From: Poriferisodalis sp965198245
GTDB taxonomy: Bacteria; Actinomycetota; Acidimicrobiia; Acidimicrobiales; Poriferisodalaceae
Assembly: GCF_965198245.1 (NCBI RefSeq)
Contig: NZ_OZ240249.1
Coordinates: 930,001 to 994,000, forward strand
Length of the DNA stretch: 64,000 nt
Direction: 5' to 3'
Part shown: positions 8,054 to 16,396 of the stretch, piece after piece
Position numbering within the stretch: the stretch's first letter is position 1
Layout: each line of letters begins with the position of its first letter
Made by a program: the position numbers and the translations under genes
The notes under the pieces: model-generated
Seen by the model: the letters and a program-made list of their open reading frames with translations, nothing else
Database searches by the model: none
What the model was told of the DNA's origin: nothing

Positions 8054-8376
8054 CAGACGTCCGGCTGCGCCCGCTGGCCGAGGCTGATTTGGTCGAGCGA
8101 AGCGAGTGCTACAGGTCGGAGGGCGGCGACAGCCTCGGTGAACGCTTCTTGGATGCTGCGATCGAGGCGTTGCGAGATATCGAACGCATGCCTCGCGCCG
8201 GCTCACCGCGCATCGGCGAGATATGCGGCATCGACAGCCTGCCGTCCCGTCGGCTGGCACGTTTTCCGTGCGGCTGGTTCTACTTCGAGCGGGGTGACTG
8301 GGTCGATGTGGTCAGTCTCCTCGCCTACGCGCAAGGCCTCGAAACGATCCTGGGCGACCTGAACCAAGACCGATGA
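8050..8376 (+). CDS. parE: ParE toxin, intact copy
   Basis: 108 residues with the ParE layout: MTDVRLRPLAEADLVE, SLGERFLDAAIEALRDIERMPRAGSPRIGE, LARFPCGWFYFERGDWVDVVSLL. ParE toxins poison DNA gyrase, by analogy. It is coupled to parD by a 4-base overlap. Other copies in the window are reduced to fragments at 12690, 26822, 32932 and 35891. Confidence 0.9.
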   Translation: MTDVRLRPLAEADLVERSECYRSEGGDSLGERFLDAAIEALRDIERMPRAGSPRIGEICGIDSLPSRRLARFPCGWFYFERGDWVDVVSLLAYAQGLETILGDLNQDR

Positions 8377-8541
8377 GACGCAAGTTGTCACCGTCGGACA
8401 GCACCGTGAGCGTGCTCACGTCAGCGATGCCACGAGAATCAAGCCACTGGCCCCGATCAGTGGCGGTATCGTCGTCCTCAGTGTGGCCGGATGATGGCCG
8501 TACGCTGTCGAGCACGGTGGAGCGGGACGGGAGCAGGCGCC

Positions 8542-8829
8542 ATGGCAGACACGGTGAACCGGGTGCGGAGCGCACGCCTCGAGGTGCGCATGACGCCCGA
8601 CGAGCGTCGGCTCATCGACGACGCGGTGGCCGCCACGGGTGTGCTGCTGAGCGATTTCGTGTTGAGCAGCCTTTGCATCGCGGCTCATGATGCGCTGGCG
8701 GACCGGACTGAGTTCGCGCTCGATGACGACGGTCGTCGTGCGTGGGACGAGCTGAACCGGCGGCCCGCCCGCGAGCTCGTCGGCTTGCGGTCGCTCATGT
8801 CCCGCCCGTCGCCGTTCGTCGAAGAGTGA
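8542..8829 (+). CDS. DUF1778-type RHH antitoxin, copy 1
   Basis: 95 residues from MADTVNRVRSARLEVRMTPD. The segment RLEVRMTPDERRLIDDAV plus ATGVLLSDFVLSSL is the DUF1778 RHH; the C-terminal part through SRPSPFVEE would bind the acetyltransferase active site, as in TacA/AtaR proteins. The stop overlaps the GNAT start (GTGA). Two further copies, at 12822 and 33243, are nearly identical. Confidence 0.9.
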   Translation: MADTVNRVRSARLEVRMTPDERRLIDDAVAATGVLLSDFVLSSLCIAAHDALADRTEFALDDDGRRAWDELNRRPARELVGLRSLMSRPSPFVEE

Positions 8830-9344
8830 CGACCGGGTACCGGTTGCCTCGCCTGCTGGAATCTGCGGACGACGTCTCGGGCTTCGCCTGCCGATCCGCT
8901 GCGCAGACGCGCTGGCTTCGACGTCTTGGCCGCCAGGCCCATGCGACCGGCACGACACGGGTGTTCGTGGTCACGCCCGCCGACAGCGCCGAAGTGGTCG
9001 CCTACTACGCCTGGTGCATGGCGAGCATTTCCCTCGGCGACGCGCCCGACAGGCTGCGCGTTGGCGTCGGCAAGTATCCGCAGCCGGTCGCCTTGCTCGC
9101 GCGGCTCGGAGTGTCGACCAGACACGAGGGGCAGGGACTGGGCGCAGGACTCTTGGCAGACGTCATGAGGCGAGCGTCGGCTGCGGGACGGACTATCGGC
9201 TGCAGGGGCCTGCTGATTCACGCCGAATCCGACGACGCTCGAGCCTTCTACCTGCATCTGATCCCGGAGTTCGAGCCCTCCCCGACCGACCCCCTGCATC
9301 TGCTCATGATGATGAAAGACATCCGCCGCTCGATCTCGACATAA
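8826..9344 (+). CDS. GNAT acetyltransferase toxin (TacT-like), copy 1
   Basis: 172 residues from the GTG at 8826. It contains VFVVTPADSAEVVAYYAW, then LGVSTRHEGQGLGAGLLADVM, whose QGLGAG is the acetyl-CoA pyrophosphate loop, and ARAFYLHLIPEFEPSP, where toxins of this family keep a catalytic Tyr. Relatives acetylate aminoacyl-tRNA and stop translation; the target here is unproven. It is coupled to the DUF1778 antitoxin. Confidence 0.9.
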   Translation: MTTGYRLPRLLESADDVSGFACRSAAQTRWLRRLGRQAHATGTTRVFVVTPADSAEVVAYYAWCMASISLGDAPDRLRVGVGKYPQPVALLARLGVSTRHEGQGLGAGLLADVMRRASAAGRTIGCRGLLIHAESDDARAFYLHLIPEFEPSPTDPLHLLMMMKDIRRSIST

Positions 9345-9369
9345 CGACCCAGAGCGGGAACCGTTGCTG

Positions 9370-9380
9370 ACCTATCAGGT
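9370..9380 (+). promoter_or_regulatory. Candidate Phd operator, copy 1
   Basis: A short inverted repeat, ACCT-ATC-AGGT, lies 26 bases before the Phd start. The second array has ACCT-TTC-AGGT in the same place (13650-13660): only the spacer changed, and the arms are kept. Confidence 0.4.
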
Positions 9381-9406
9381 TGTATTGCGCTGACTAGTGT
9401 GGTCAT

Positions 9407-9691
9407 ATGAGTGCTGGCGCAGTGTCGGTTTCGGAGTTGAAGGCGAATCTGTCGCGCTATCTGCGCGAAGTGCGACGAGGCGGCGAGATACAGGTGACTG
9501 ATCGCGGCACGCCGGTCGCAAGGCTCGTGCCGCCCGCTGAGCCCGAGGACGAGCACCTGAGCCGTTTGATCACGTCGGGTGTGCTGCGGGCGGGACACGG
9601 AGATGCCGCGGACATGCTCGACGAGCCTCCCTTGCAGGTCCCGACCAGCCTCACCGAAGCGTTGGCCGCCGAGAGAGAGGATCGTGTGTGA
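9407..9691 (+). CDS. Phd/YefM-type antitoxin of VapC, copy 1
   Basis: 94 residues. SVSELKANLSRYLREVRRGGEIQVTDRGTPVARLVP is the Phd/YefM DNA-binding dimer domain. The second half (LSRLITSGVLRAGHGDAADML, PTSLTEALAAER) is the toxin-neutralising tail. It is coupled to the PIN toxin by GTGA. Copy 2 is at 13687; at 34881 only the tail survives. Confidence 0.92.
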   Translation: MSAGAVSVSELKANLSRYLREVRRGGEIQVTDRGTPVARLVPPAEPEDEHLSRLITSGVLRAGHGDAADMLDEPPLQVPTSLTEALAAEREDRV

Positions 9692-10113
9692 GGTACTGGG
9701 ACACCTCGGCGCTGGTGCCGCTGTTGGTTGGCGAAGCGACGTCTGAGGTGGTGCGGTCGTGGCTGGGCGAGGACAGTGTCATCGCAACGTGGGCATGGAC
9801 GCGTGTCGAGATCGCAAGCGCCATCGAGCGGCGAACGCGTGAGGGCGATCTGTCGCGGGAGCAGCGCCGCGCCGTCATGAGCCGCTTGGACGGGTTCAGC
9901 GCTACATGGCACGAAGTGGTCGAGGTGCTGGCCGTGCGGTCGCGTGCGACGTCGGTGCTGGCACGGCATCCGCTTCGCGCTGGCGACGCCGCCCAGCTCG
10001 GCGCCGCATTGCATGTTCAAGACCAACTCGGTGCTCCGTTGCAGTTCGTGAGCCTGGATCAACGCCTCACCGAAGCAGCCGAACGCGAAGGACTCGCCAT
10101 CGTCTCCGCGTGA
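9688..10113 (+). CDS. vapC: PIN-domain toxin VapC, copy 1
   Basis: 141 residues from a GTG start. The PIN acidic cluster is visible: D5 in YWDTSAL, E in TRVEIASA, D in AGDAAQLGAAL and D in SLDQRLTEAA. PIN toxins are Mg-dependent RNases that cut tRNA or rRNA. It is paired with a Phd/YefM rather than an AbrB-type VapB antitoxin. Confidence 0.93.
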   Translation: MRYWDTSALVPLLVGEATSEVVRSWLGEDSVIATWAWTRVEIASAIERRTREGDLSREQRRAVMSRLDGFSATWHEVVEVLAVRSRATSVLARHPLRAGDAAQLGAALHVQDQLGAPLQFVSLDQRLTEAAEREGLAIVSA

Positions 10114-10137
10114 CCAGGCGGCTTCATGGGCAATTAG

Positions 10138-10206
10138 GCGTTCGAGGGCAGCGTCACGGCGCGTCTGGCGCGGCGGTTGGCGACCGACGCGCGGGCGATG
10201 ACGGTC
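10138..10206 (+). pseudogene. ISL3 transposase fragment
   Basis: In one frame this reads AFEGSVTARLARRLATDAR followed by AMTV, which closely matches AFEGRLTARLARRVVQDAR plus AMTV in the ISL3 transposase at 37725. No other part of the element is recognisable between VapC copy 1 and the RloB gene, so it is a relic. It marks the junction where the RloAB cargo begins. Confidence 0.65.
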
Positions 10207-10274
10207 GAGGTCATTCCCCACGAACAGGGTCCGGTCCGGAATGGCGCCACGCCCCCTTGTGGCTGCTGGCCTCC

Positions 10275-10913
10275 TCAGGCGTTCAGAGCATCCAGCAGCG
10301 TGAACATGCCGGAGGACGGGTTGTCGTCGGGAAGGAAGCGCCCGTTGTCGCTGTGACGCTCGGCGAGGCGACGAGCATGGTCTGCTGCATCTTGGCGCAT
10401 TGGCAGGTAGAGGCTGCCGTCCACCCGCTTGTCGTTTGTCCCATCAAGCTGCTGCCGCTGATTGACGGCTTGGGAGGTGGTCATGGGCTGGGACATTCGC
10501 TGCCAGTGGAAGATGAGCCACGCTTCGAAGCACGGATTCGAGATGGCCACGTCGATGTCGCTGTTTCTGGCGAAGCTCACCGCGCGCATCAGCGAGGGGT
10601 GAGGTTGCGGTTGCTCTACGTCGAAGACGCACCAGACGGAGTCGAAGCCCTCGCCGCCGCGCTGGTTCCGCCTCGGTGCTCGTGCGGCACCGGTGACGAT
10701 CTTGATAGGTGTTCGCCCGCTCAGGGACGGGTCGATCTCAATGTCAAAGCGCTGACGCACATGCGGCAGTTCGGCGATCGCGGCGAGGTAGTCGGGCTCG
10801 GTGCGACGTCCTTCGGTCATGATGAGTACCGATGACTTCGGCCGTCGTGTAGTGCGCTTGGGGCGATCGAGACCGCCGGTTCGTCCCGCGGACCTGAGGG
10901 GCTGCGCTGTCAC
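10275..10913 (-). CDS. rloB: RloB-like protein (AbiLii-type)
   Basis: 212 residues with RloB features: VLIMTEGRRTEPDYLAAI, then VWCVFDVEQPQPH, then VAISNPCFEAWLIFHW. These give a TOPRIM-like arrangement of Glu and Asp residues. RloB occurs with an AAA ATPase (RloA) in anti-phage abortive-infection modules of AbiL type. The ATG overlaps the ATPase stop as ATGA, so the two are coupled. The module lies between two copies of the same TA array. Confidence 0.85.
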   Translation of the reverse strand: MTAQPLRSAGRTGGLDRPKRTTRRPKSSVLIMTEGRRTEPDYLAAIAELPHVRQRFDIEIDPSLSGRTPIKIVTGAARAPRRNQRGGEGFDSVWCVFDVEQPQPHPSLMRAVSFARNSDIDVAISNPCFEAWLIFHWQRMSQPMTTSQAVNQRQQLDGTNDKRVDGSLYLPMRQDAADHARRLAERHSDNGRFLPDDNPSSGMFTLLDALNA

Positions 10914-12262
10914 GAGGCCATGCGCTCGTCTGCGGGCGTGCCCTCGGGGTCATCGTCGATCTCTGGCACGTCGAGCATCCGATAGAGCGCTGCCTGGTCG
11001 GCGCTCGGCACAGCGCCGAAGCGACCCTGAAGGTAGGCACGCTCGAGATTGAGCGACTTGCGGACCCGTTCACCCTCAAAGTCTGCGAGCGCATACAACG
11101 TGGTTGCCCCGGTGGCGTCCTTGTCGGTCAGCCAGACCTCGTCGCGGTTGAGCGTGCCGAGCAGCGAAGTGTCGTGCGTGGTGAAGATGAGCTGCGCGCC
11201 CAACGGGTTGGTCACTGGGTCTCGGAAGGCTTCCAGTACCCGCTTGGTGATCCGCGGGTGCAGGCTGGCGTCCAATTCGTCGATGAGGAGGGTTCCGCCG
11301 AAGCGCAGCTGCCACAGAACGGCACCGAGACTTTCGAACCAGCGCTGCGTGCCCTGCGATTCTTCGCCGAGACTGAACTCGGCGGTGCTGTCGCCTGAGC
11401 GATGCCGAAAGCGCAACTGGCGTCCGCTGGCACCCTCAGCTGTGTCGTGCCATGACTGATGCCACGTCGCCCCGCAGATGGATGGGTCAGCCAGTTGCAT
11501 CAGGTGCAACGCGGTCGCCTGGAGGTTCGGATCACGTTGCGGTGGCTCACGATCAGGCTGGCCCGCCTCAGACGGCCATATGACCTCCCGCTGGTCGGCT
11601 TGGACTCCGAGCTCGTAGTCGTCGCCGAAGAGGTCTGTCACGGAGTATCCCAACAAGGCATGTTGGCGACCCTTGACATCAGCGGCCAGAGTCCCGGCAT
11701 TGATCCTGCGAATCGCATTGCAGGCGATGCGGATGTCAGCGGCACCCAGCCTCCAGCCGGCCGAGAGCACGAGCGTGGTTGGCGTCAGCAGTTCGCGGAT
11801 GCCGCGCACACGCTCGGTGCCACGCCGAAACGTCGTCGCGATGCCCTCGCGTTCGAAGATGCGGCGGCGTCGTCGTTCCGGATAGCTGTATAGGGCTTCG
11901 AACTCCACCTGGTCGTCGCCAACGGCCAGGTGGTACTGGTAGCGCACACCTTGTGCCAGCACATCGATACGGAACTCTGAGGGCAAATCGGGGCCTTGCC
12001 CGTATCGGTGCGCATCGCGCGGCACGCCCGGGCCCCAGTCCCACCAAACACGCTCGATTGAGTCGACGAGCCACGCAATGGCAGACAGAACGTTCGACTT
12101 CCCGGACGCGTTGGCGCCGTAGATCCCTGCGGTCGTCAAGACGTGCCTGCCGAGCCGCTCGTGCCAGCGCGCCCCAGGCCGATCCTCGTCAATGGCGATC
12201 ATCGAGAGTTCGACCGGCTCCAGGATGGAACGGTGGTTGGAGACCTCAACGCTGATGAGCAC
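10910..12262 (-). CDS. rloA: RloA-like AAA ATPase (AbiLi-type)
   Basis: 450 residues from the GTG at 12262, chosen because AAGGAG stands 7 bases before it and LISVEVSNHRSI is the usual start; an upstream ATG at 12376 would add an unconserved tail. Motifs: Walker A GANASGKS (residues 49-56), signature-like SLGEESQGTQRW, Walker B LLIDELDASLHP, and an H-loop in IFTTHDTSLL. This is the ABC-type AAA_15 class. With RloB it forms a likely phage-sensing module that arrests the host; that role is taken from AbiL systems. Confidence 0.87.
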   Translation of the reverse strand: MLISVEVSNHRSILEPVELSMIAIDEDRPGARWHERLGRHVLTTAGIYGANASGKSNVLSAIAWLVDSIERVWWDWGPGVPRDAHRYGQGPDLPSEFRIDVLAQGVRYQYHLAVGDDQVEFEALYSYPERRRRRIFEREGIATTFRRGTERVRGIRELLTPTTLVLSAGWRLGAADIRIACNAIRRINAGTLAADVKGRQHALLGYSVTDLFGDDYELGVQADQREVIWPSEAGQPDREPPQRDPNLQATALHLMQLADPSICGATWHQSWHDTAEGASGRQLRFRHRSGDSTAEFSLGEESQGTQRWFESLGAVLWQLRFGGTLLIDELDASLHPRITKRVLEAFRDPVTNPLGAQLIFTTHDTSLLGTLNRDEVWLTDKDATGATTLYALADFEGERVRKSLNLERAYLQGRFGAVPSADQAALYRMLDVPEIDDDPEGTPADERMAS

Positions 12263-12406
12263 GCCACTCTCCTTGCCGATCGCTGCACTCTCAGGTAGAA
12301 ATCCGTCGAGTGAATGCAGGATAGCTGCCGAAATTGTCGCTGACGAGCGTCGCCGCGGAGGATTGGCGCGCCGCATTGCCGCTGGCCATGCTGTGGTCGC
12401 CGTGTG

Positions 12407-12423
12407 TAGACAACAGTTGTCAA
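12407..12423 (+). promoter_or_regulatory. Candidate ParD operator, copy 2
   Basis: GACAACAGTTGTC within TAGACAACAGTTGTCAA is the counterpart of the palindrome at 7767. The centre and two outer left-arm bases have changed but the dyad core is preserved, suggesting it still binds ParD. The TTGACA-type -35 is degraded to TAGACA. Confidence 0.45.
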
Positions 12424-12456
12424 CATAGGCAGACTGGCTGTGTGAGCCGGAACACC

Positions 12457-12693
12457 ATGAGCTTTGCGCTTCCCCCCTCGATGCGGAGCTACATCGACGA
12501 GCGCGTGCGGGGCGGCGAGTACGGCAACACCAGCGAGTACCTGCGTGACCTCATCCGGCGCGACCAGCAGGCCGAGGAAGCACGCCGCTTCCGCATGCTG
12601 ATCGCTGACGGGCTCGAGTCGGGCGAGGGTCGCCCGCTGACGTCCGAGGTCGTCGACGAATTGCGTGCGCGGGCGCTCGACCGAGCCGTGTGA
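12457..12693 (+). CDS. parD: ParD antitoxin, copy 2 (toxin truncated)
   Basis: 78 residues, differing from copy 1 only near the end (ALDRAV for ALGRAV). It is preceded by a similar dyad operator. The following ParE gene is cut to 18 codons, so this antitoxin is unpaired and could act as an anti-addiction copy against the intact ParE at 8050. Confidence 0.85.
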   Translation: MSFALPPSMRSYIDERVRGGEYGNTSEYLRDLIRRDQQAEEARRFRMLIADGLESGEGRPLTSEVVDELRARALDRAV

Positions 12694-12742
12694 CAGATGT
12701 CCGGCTGCCCCCGATGGCCGAGGTCGACCTGGTCGAGCGAAG
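12690..12742 (+). pseudogene. Truncated ParE, 5' fragment
   Basis: It begins with GTG and encodes MTDVRLPPMAEVDLVE, then jumps to sequence that in copy 1 lies about 360 bases further on, just upstream of the DUF1778 gene. The internal deletion leaves an open frame running straight through into the DUF1778 antitoxin (12690-13109). So the remnant could be translated as an N-terminal extension of that protein. Confidence 0.75.
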
Positions 12743-12821
12743 GCGGTATCGTCGTCCTCAGTGTGGCCGGATGATGGCCGTACACTGTCGAGCACGGTGG
12801 AGCGGAATGGGAGCAGGCGCC

Positions 12822-13109
12822 ATGGCAGACACAGTGAACCGGGTGCGCAGCGCACGCCTCGAGGTGCGCATGACGCCCGACGAGCGTCGGCTCATCGACG
12901 ACGCAGTGGCCGCCACGGGTGTGCTGCTGAGCGATTTCGTGTTGAGCAGCCTGCGCATCGCGGCACATGACGCGCTGGTGGACCGGACTGAGTTCGCGCT
13001 CGATGACGACGGTCGTCGTGCGTGGGACGAGCTGAACCGGCGGCCCGCCCGCGAGCTCGTCGGCTTGCGGTCGCTCATGTCCCGCCCGTCGCCGTTCGTC
13101 GAAGAGTGA
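12822..13109 (+). CDS. DUF1778-type RHH antitoxin, copy 2
   Basis: 95 residues, nearly identical to the copy at 8542 (for example SLRIAAHDALVDR for SLCIAAHDALADR). The same GTGA coupling leads to GNAT copy 2. The in-frame fusion to the ParE stub upstream is optional, because the normal ATG is retained. Confidence 0.88.
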   Translation: MADTVNRVRSARLEVRMTPDERRLIDDAVAATGVLLSDFVLSSLRIAAHDALVDRTEFALDDDGRRAWDELNRRPARELVGLRSLMSRPSPFVEE

Positions 13110-13624
13110 CGACCGGGTACCGGTCGCCTCGCCTGCTGGAATCTGCGGACGACGTCTCGGGCTTCGCCTGCCGATCCGCCGCGCAGACGCGCTGGCTTCG
13201 GCGGTTTGGCCGTCAGGCCCATGCGACCGGCACGACACGGGTGTTCGTGGTCACGCCCGCCGACAGCGCCGAAGTGGTCGCCTACTACGCCTGGTGCATG
13301 GCGAGCATTTCCCTCGGCGACGCGCCCGACAGGCTGCGCGTTGGCGCCGGCAAGTATCCGCAGCCGGTCGCCTTGCTCGCGCGGCTCGGAGTGTCGACCA
13401 GCCACGAAGGGCAGGGGCTGGGGGCAGGACTCTTGGCAGACGTCATGAGGCGAGCGTCGGCTGCGGGACGAACTATCGGCTGCCGGGGCCTGCTGGTTCA
13501 CACCGAATCCGACGACGCCCGAGCCTTCTACCTGCATCTGATCCCGGAGTTCGAGCCGTCCCCGACTGACCCCCTGCATCTGCTCATGATGATGAAAGAC
13601 ATCCGCCGCTCGATCTCGACATAA
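13106..13624 (+). CDS. GNAT acetyltransferase toxin, copy 2
   Basis: 172 residues; LGVSTSHEGQGLGAGLLADV keeps the acetyl-CoA loop and FYLHLIPEFEPSP keeps the catalytic Tyr. It differs from copy 1 by a few substitutions only, so both pairs are probably functional and cross-neutralised. Confidence 0.88.
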   Translation: MTTGYRSPRLLESADDVSGFACRSAAQTRWLRRFGRQAHATGTTRVFVVTPADSAEVVAYYAWCMASISLGDAPDRLRVGAGKYPQPVALLARLGVSTSHEGQGLGAGLLADVMRRASAAGRTIGCRGLLVHTESDDARAFYLHLIPEFEPSPTDPLHLLMMMKDIRRSIST

Positions 13625-13686
13625 CGACCCAGAGCGGGAACCGTTGCTGACCTTTCAGGTTGTATTGCGCCGACTAGTGTGGTCAT

Positions 13687-13971
13687 ATGAGTGCTGGCGC
13701 AGTGTCCGTTTCGGAGTTGAAGGCGAATCTGTCGCGCTATCTGCGCGAAGTGCGACGAGGCGGCGAGATACAGGTGACTGATCGCGGCACGCCGGTCGCA
13801 AGGCTCGTGCCGCCCGCTGAGCCCGAGGACGAGCACCTGAGCCGTTTGATCACGTCGGGTGTGCTGCGGGCGGGACACGGAGATGCCGCGGACATGCTCG
13901 ACGAGCCTCCCTTGCAGGTCCCGACCAGCCTCACCGAAGCGTTGGCCGCCGAAAGAGAGGATCGTGTGTGA
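13687..13971 (+). CDS. Phd/YefM-type antitoxin, copy 2
   Basis: 94 residues, identical in protein sequence to copy 1 at 9407 as far as I can see. It carries both the DNA-binding domain and the VapC-binding tail. The dyad at 13650-13660 lies upstream. Confidence 0.9.
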   Translation: MSAGAVSVSELKANLSRYLREVRRGGEIQVTDRGTPVARLVPPAEPEDEHLSRLITSGVLRAGHGDAADMLDEPPLQVPTSLTEALAAEREDRV

Positions 13972-14393
13972 GGTACTGGGACACCTCGGCGCTGGTGCCG
14001 CTCTTGGTTGCCGAAGCGACGTCTGAGGTGGTGCGGTCGTGGCTGGGCGAGGACAGTGTCATCGCAACGTGGGCATGGACGCGTGTCGAGATCGCAAGCG
14101 CCGTGGAGCGGCGAACGCGTGAGGGCGATCTGTCGCGGGAGCAGCGCCGCGCCGTCATGAGCCGCTTGGACGGGTTCAGCGCTACATGGCACGAAGTGGT
14201 CGAGGTGCTGGCCGTGCGGTCGCGTGCGACGTCGGTGCTGGCACGGCATCCGCTTCGCGCTGCCGACGCCGCCCAGCTCGGCGCCGCATTGCATGTTCAA
14301 GACCAACTCGGTGCTCCGTTGCAGTTCGTGAGCCTGGATCAACGCCTCACCGAAGCAGCCGAACGCGAAGGACTCGCCATCGTCTCCGCGTGA
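13968..14393 (+). CDS. vapC: PIN-domain toxin VapC, copy 2
   Basis: 141 residues with the full PIN acidic set, differing from copy 1 in LLVAEATSE for LLVGEATSE, AVERR for AIERR and AADAAQ for AGDAAQ. It ends the second TA array. About 140 bases without a gene follow before the convergent DUF4238 gene. Confidence 0.9.
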   Translation: MRYWDTSALVPLLVAEATSEVVRSWLGEDSVIATWAWTRVEIASAVERRTREGDLSREQRRAVMSRLDGFSATWHEVVEVLAVRSRATSVLARHPLRAADAAQLGAALHVQDQLGAPLQFVSLDQRLTEAAEREGLAIVSA

Positions 14394-14536
14394 GCCGACA
14401 GTGTCGGCTTCTCATGTAAGGGAGCGTCTGACACTCGCCATCCGCGACCGACAGTGACCGTTTGCGGTCCGGTAGAGACTCGGATGCTGATGGCATCGCG
14501 CGACACGAGACGCGACCTGTTGGCTGAATCGGTGCG

Positions 14537-15610
14537 TTACCGCATCCTGTCGCAGACGGTCTTCGGCATGAAGAGCTGCCACAGTTGACCGTTGTCGCCG
14601 TCGCGAAGTGCGCTGCAGGTGCAGATTGGTGCGTCGAGCGCGTCGAGTTCGTGCTGGGTTTCGCGGGCGTCGTCTCGCATTCTGTCGTAGATACCGCGCT
14701 GTACGGATTCGCGTAGCGCACGAGTCTCAAGCGCTGCTTGGTTCAGTTTGCGACGTTCGCTGCGCCGCTCCCATTCGGCTTGCTGATCGGGGGCGTCGTC
14801 GCACCTTGCGATGCGTTCGCCTAGCGCGAACCAGTGCGTGCCGCCGCCTTCGCTGCGTCTCAGCACATCTTGTTCGGTGGCTTCTAGCGCCGAGGGTTGG
14901 CAGATCATCCACAGGGTGGGGAACAGGCCGGGTTCACCCGCCAGCGGCATTAGCTGCATGCGGCCGGGTTCGATGTCTTCGGCCACAACCTCGACCTGTC
15001 TCGGAGGCAGCCCCGCAACGCCGCTGATCATCACACGAGGCGTCAGAGGCATCATGAACCGAAGATCGACGGACTCGCGGCGACCCCAGGTCGTGGTGTC
15101 GAACACAGGCACGGCACCCAAGGGTTGGGGCGATCCTGCTGGAAACACCGTGATCACCACGCCGTGGTCGTGGTAATCCTGCGCACTGTCCCAGCGCTGT
15201 TGGATCATGGCTTCCGTTTCGGCACCGTCAGCCAGCCCCTGCGAGTTGACGAACTGTTGAATCGGCGCCGCCAACGAGCGTGCATAGTGGAGTCGAGCTA
15301 GGTCTATGAGCGGCCCAAGGTTCTCCGGTTCGGACAGGAACCCGTGTGCTGCCTCACGTTCCGTCAGTTGGGTGCCGAGCGAGTGCACCAGCCCATCGAC
15401 GGCGAGCGCCGCTGGGTTCTCGATGTCAGCATCCCATGCGTCTTCCAATTCTGGCGACGACAGATCGCACGCACTATGGAGCGTTCTGTAGTGCACAGTG
15501 GCGCTGCGACGGTGGTACGTGCAAACCACGCCGACCTGATGGTTCTCGTCGGCCCATCGTTTGATCAGCGACCTGCTGATGTAGTGCTGCTTTTGCGGTC
15601 CTTTACCCAT
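14537..15610 (-). CDS. DUF4238-family protein
   Basis: 357 residues from the ATG at 15610 (MGKGPQKQHYISRSLIKRWADE). The QHYISRSLIKRW start is the hallmark of DUF4238, a family of unknown biochemistry often seen in defence islands. No membrane segment or signal is apparent. It is the fourth gene of a minus-strand series running from 17925, separated from the previous gene by 86 bases, so it may have its own promoter. Confidence 0.7.
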   Translation of the reverse strand: MGKGPQKQHYISRSLIKRWADENHQVGVVCTYHRRSATVHYRTLHSACDLSSPELEDAWDADIENPAALAVDGLVHSLGTQLTEREAAHGFLSEPENLGPLIDLARLHYARSLAAPIQQFVNSQGLADGAETEAMIQQRWDSAQDYHDHGVVITVFPAGSPQPLGAVPVFDTTTWGRRESVDLRFMMPLTPRVMISGVAGLPPRQVEVVAEDIEPGRMQLMPLAGEPGLFPTLWMICQPSALEATEQDVLRRSEGGGTHWFALGERIARCDDAPDQQAEWERRSERRKLNQAALETRALRESVQRGIYDRMRDDARETQHELDALDAPICTCSALRDGDNGQLWQLFMPKTVCDRMR

Positions 15611-15696
15611 CGTGGGCACACTAAATGAAGCGCTCTTGACGGGGACCCGATAGTTGGTCCAGTCGCGACCGCACACACTTCCTGCTCGTCGGAGCG

Positions 15697-16386
15697 TCAG
15701 CCGGGCGCGAGGTAGTGTCTCATGGCTCGGCGGACTCCGGCACGGCGCTGCGCATCGGCAAGTTGTTCCTGCGGTGAGGTGCCTGACTCATCCGGGGACC
15801 GGACCCATTCGTGGAACGCCGCCATAGATTCCTCTCGCCCGGCACCGCGCTGGATCGCCCGAGTCACCCACTCTTCTTCCAGCTCGGCTTCTTCGAAGAC
15901 TGGCGCGGTGGCTTCGGCGAGTCGATGAGTAGGCACGAGAAATCGCGTGAGGTACCAGATAAAGCGCTGCTGCAGCAGGTGGATGCCGTACGGCGACAGA
16001 CAGGCGATGCGCTTGGCGGGCAGCAGCGACGCCGATTCCACGAGACCCATGTCATCGAAGCGAGCAGTGTGGTGCTCACCGTCGAGTTCGGGCAGAGGCA
16101 TCACCTTGAAGTGACCGTCTTGCCATTTCCGCAGCGAGATCTGCTGGCTCGCGGCGACACGTGCGACATGCAGCCGCGGAATCAGCCGGACACCGTCAGC
16201 GCGCATCGAGCAGGGATGGGTCAGCACGATGCCAAGTCCCTCGGATTCTGGCGATAGCCCGGGAATGGTGATCCCATCGAAGACGTCACCGGTCATGAAC
16301 GGCCGCGCCTGCTCCACTTCCGCAGGCGAGGACGCGAGGTACAGGTCAGACGGTGAGTCAGGGGCTTCGAGCGCTTCGGCTGACAA
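15697..16386 (-). CDS. Unknown protein in TIGR04255/HTH operon
   Basis: 229 residues if translation starts at the TTG at 16386; the frame is open to an ATG at 16461, which would overlap the HTH gene by 65 bases. I do not recognise the family. Visible pieces are PFMTGDVFDGITIPGL, EGLGIVLTHPCSMR and LLPAKRIACLSPYGIHLLQQRF. The HPCSMR stretch could be an active or metal site but this is a guess. Position and spacing make it a partner of the HTH regulator upstream. Confidence 0.6.
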   Translation of the reverse strand: MSAEALEAPDSPSDLYLASSPAEVEQARPFMTGDVFDGITIPGLSPESEGLGIVLTHPCSMRADGVRLIPRLHVARVAASQQISLRKWQDGHFKVMPLPELDGEHHTARFDDMGLVESASLLPAKRIACLSPYGIHLLQQRFIWYLTRFLVPTHRLAEATAPVFEEAELEEEWVTRAIQRGAGREESMAAFHEWVRSPDESGTSPQEQLADAQRRAGVRRAMRHYLAPG

Positions 16387-16396
16387 GCGAGGCGGC

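Noticed and set aside
10275..12262. RloC-type anticodon nuclease
   Set aside because: The ATPase and RloB are separate short proteins with no zinc-hook coiled coil, so AbiL/RloAB is the better match.
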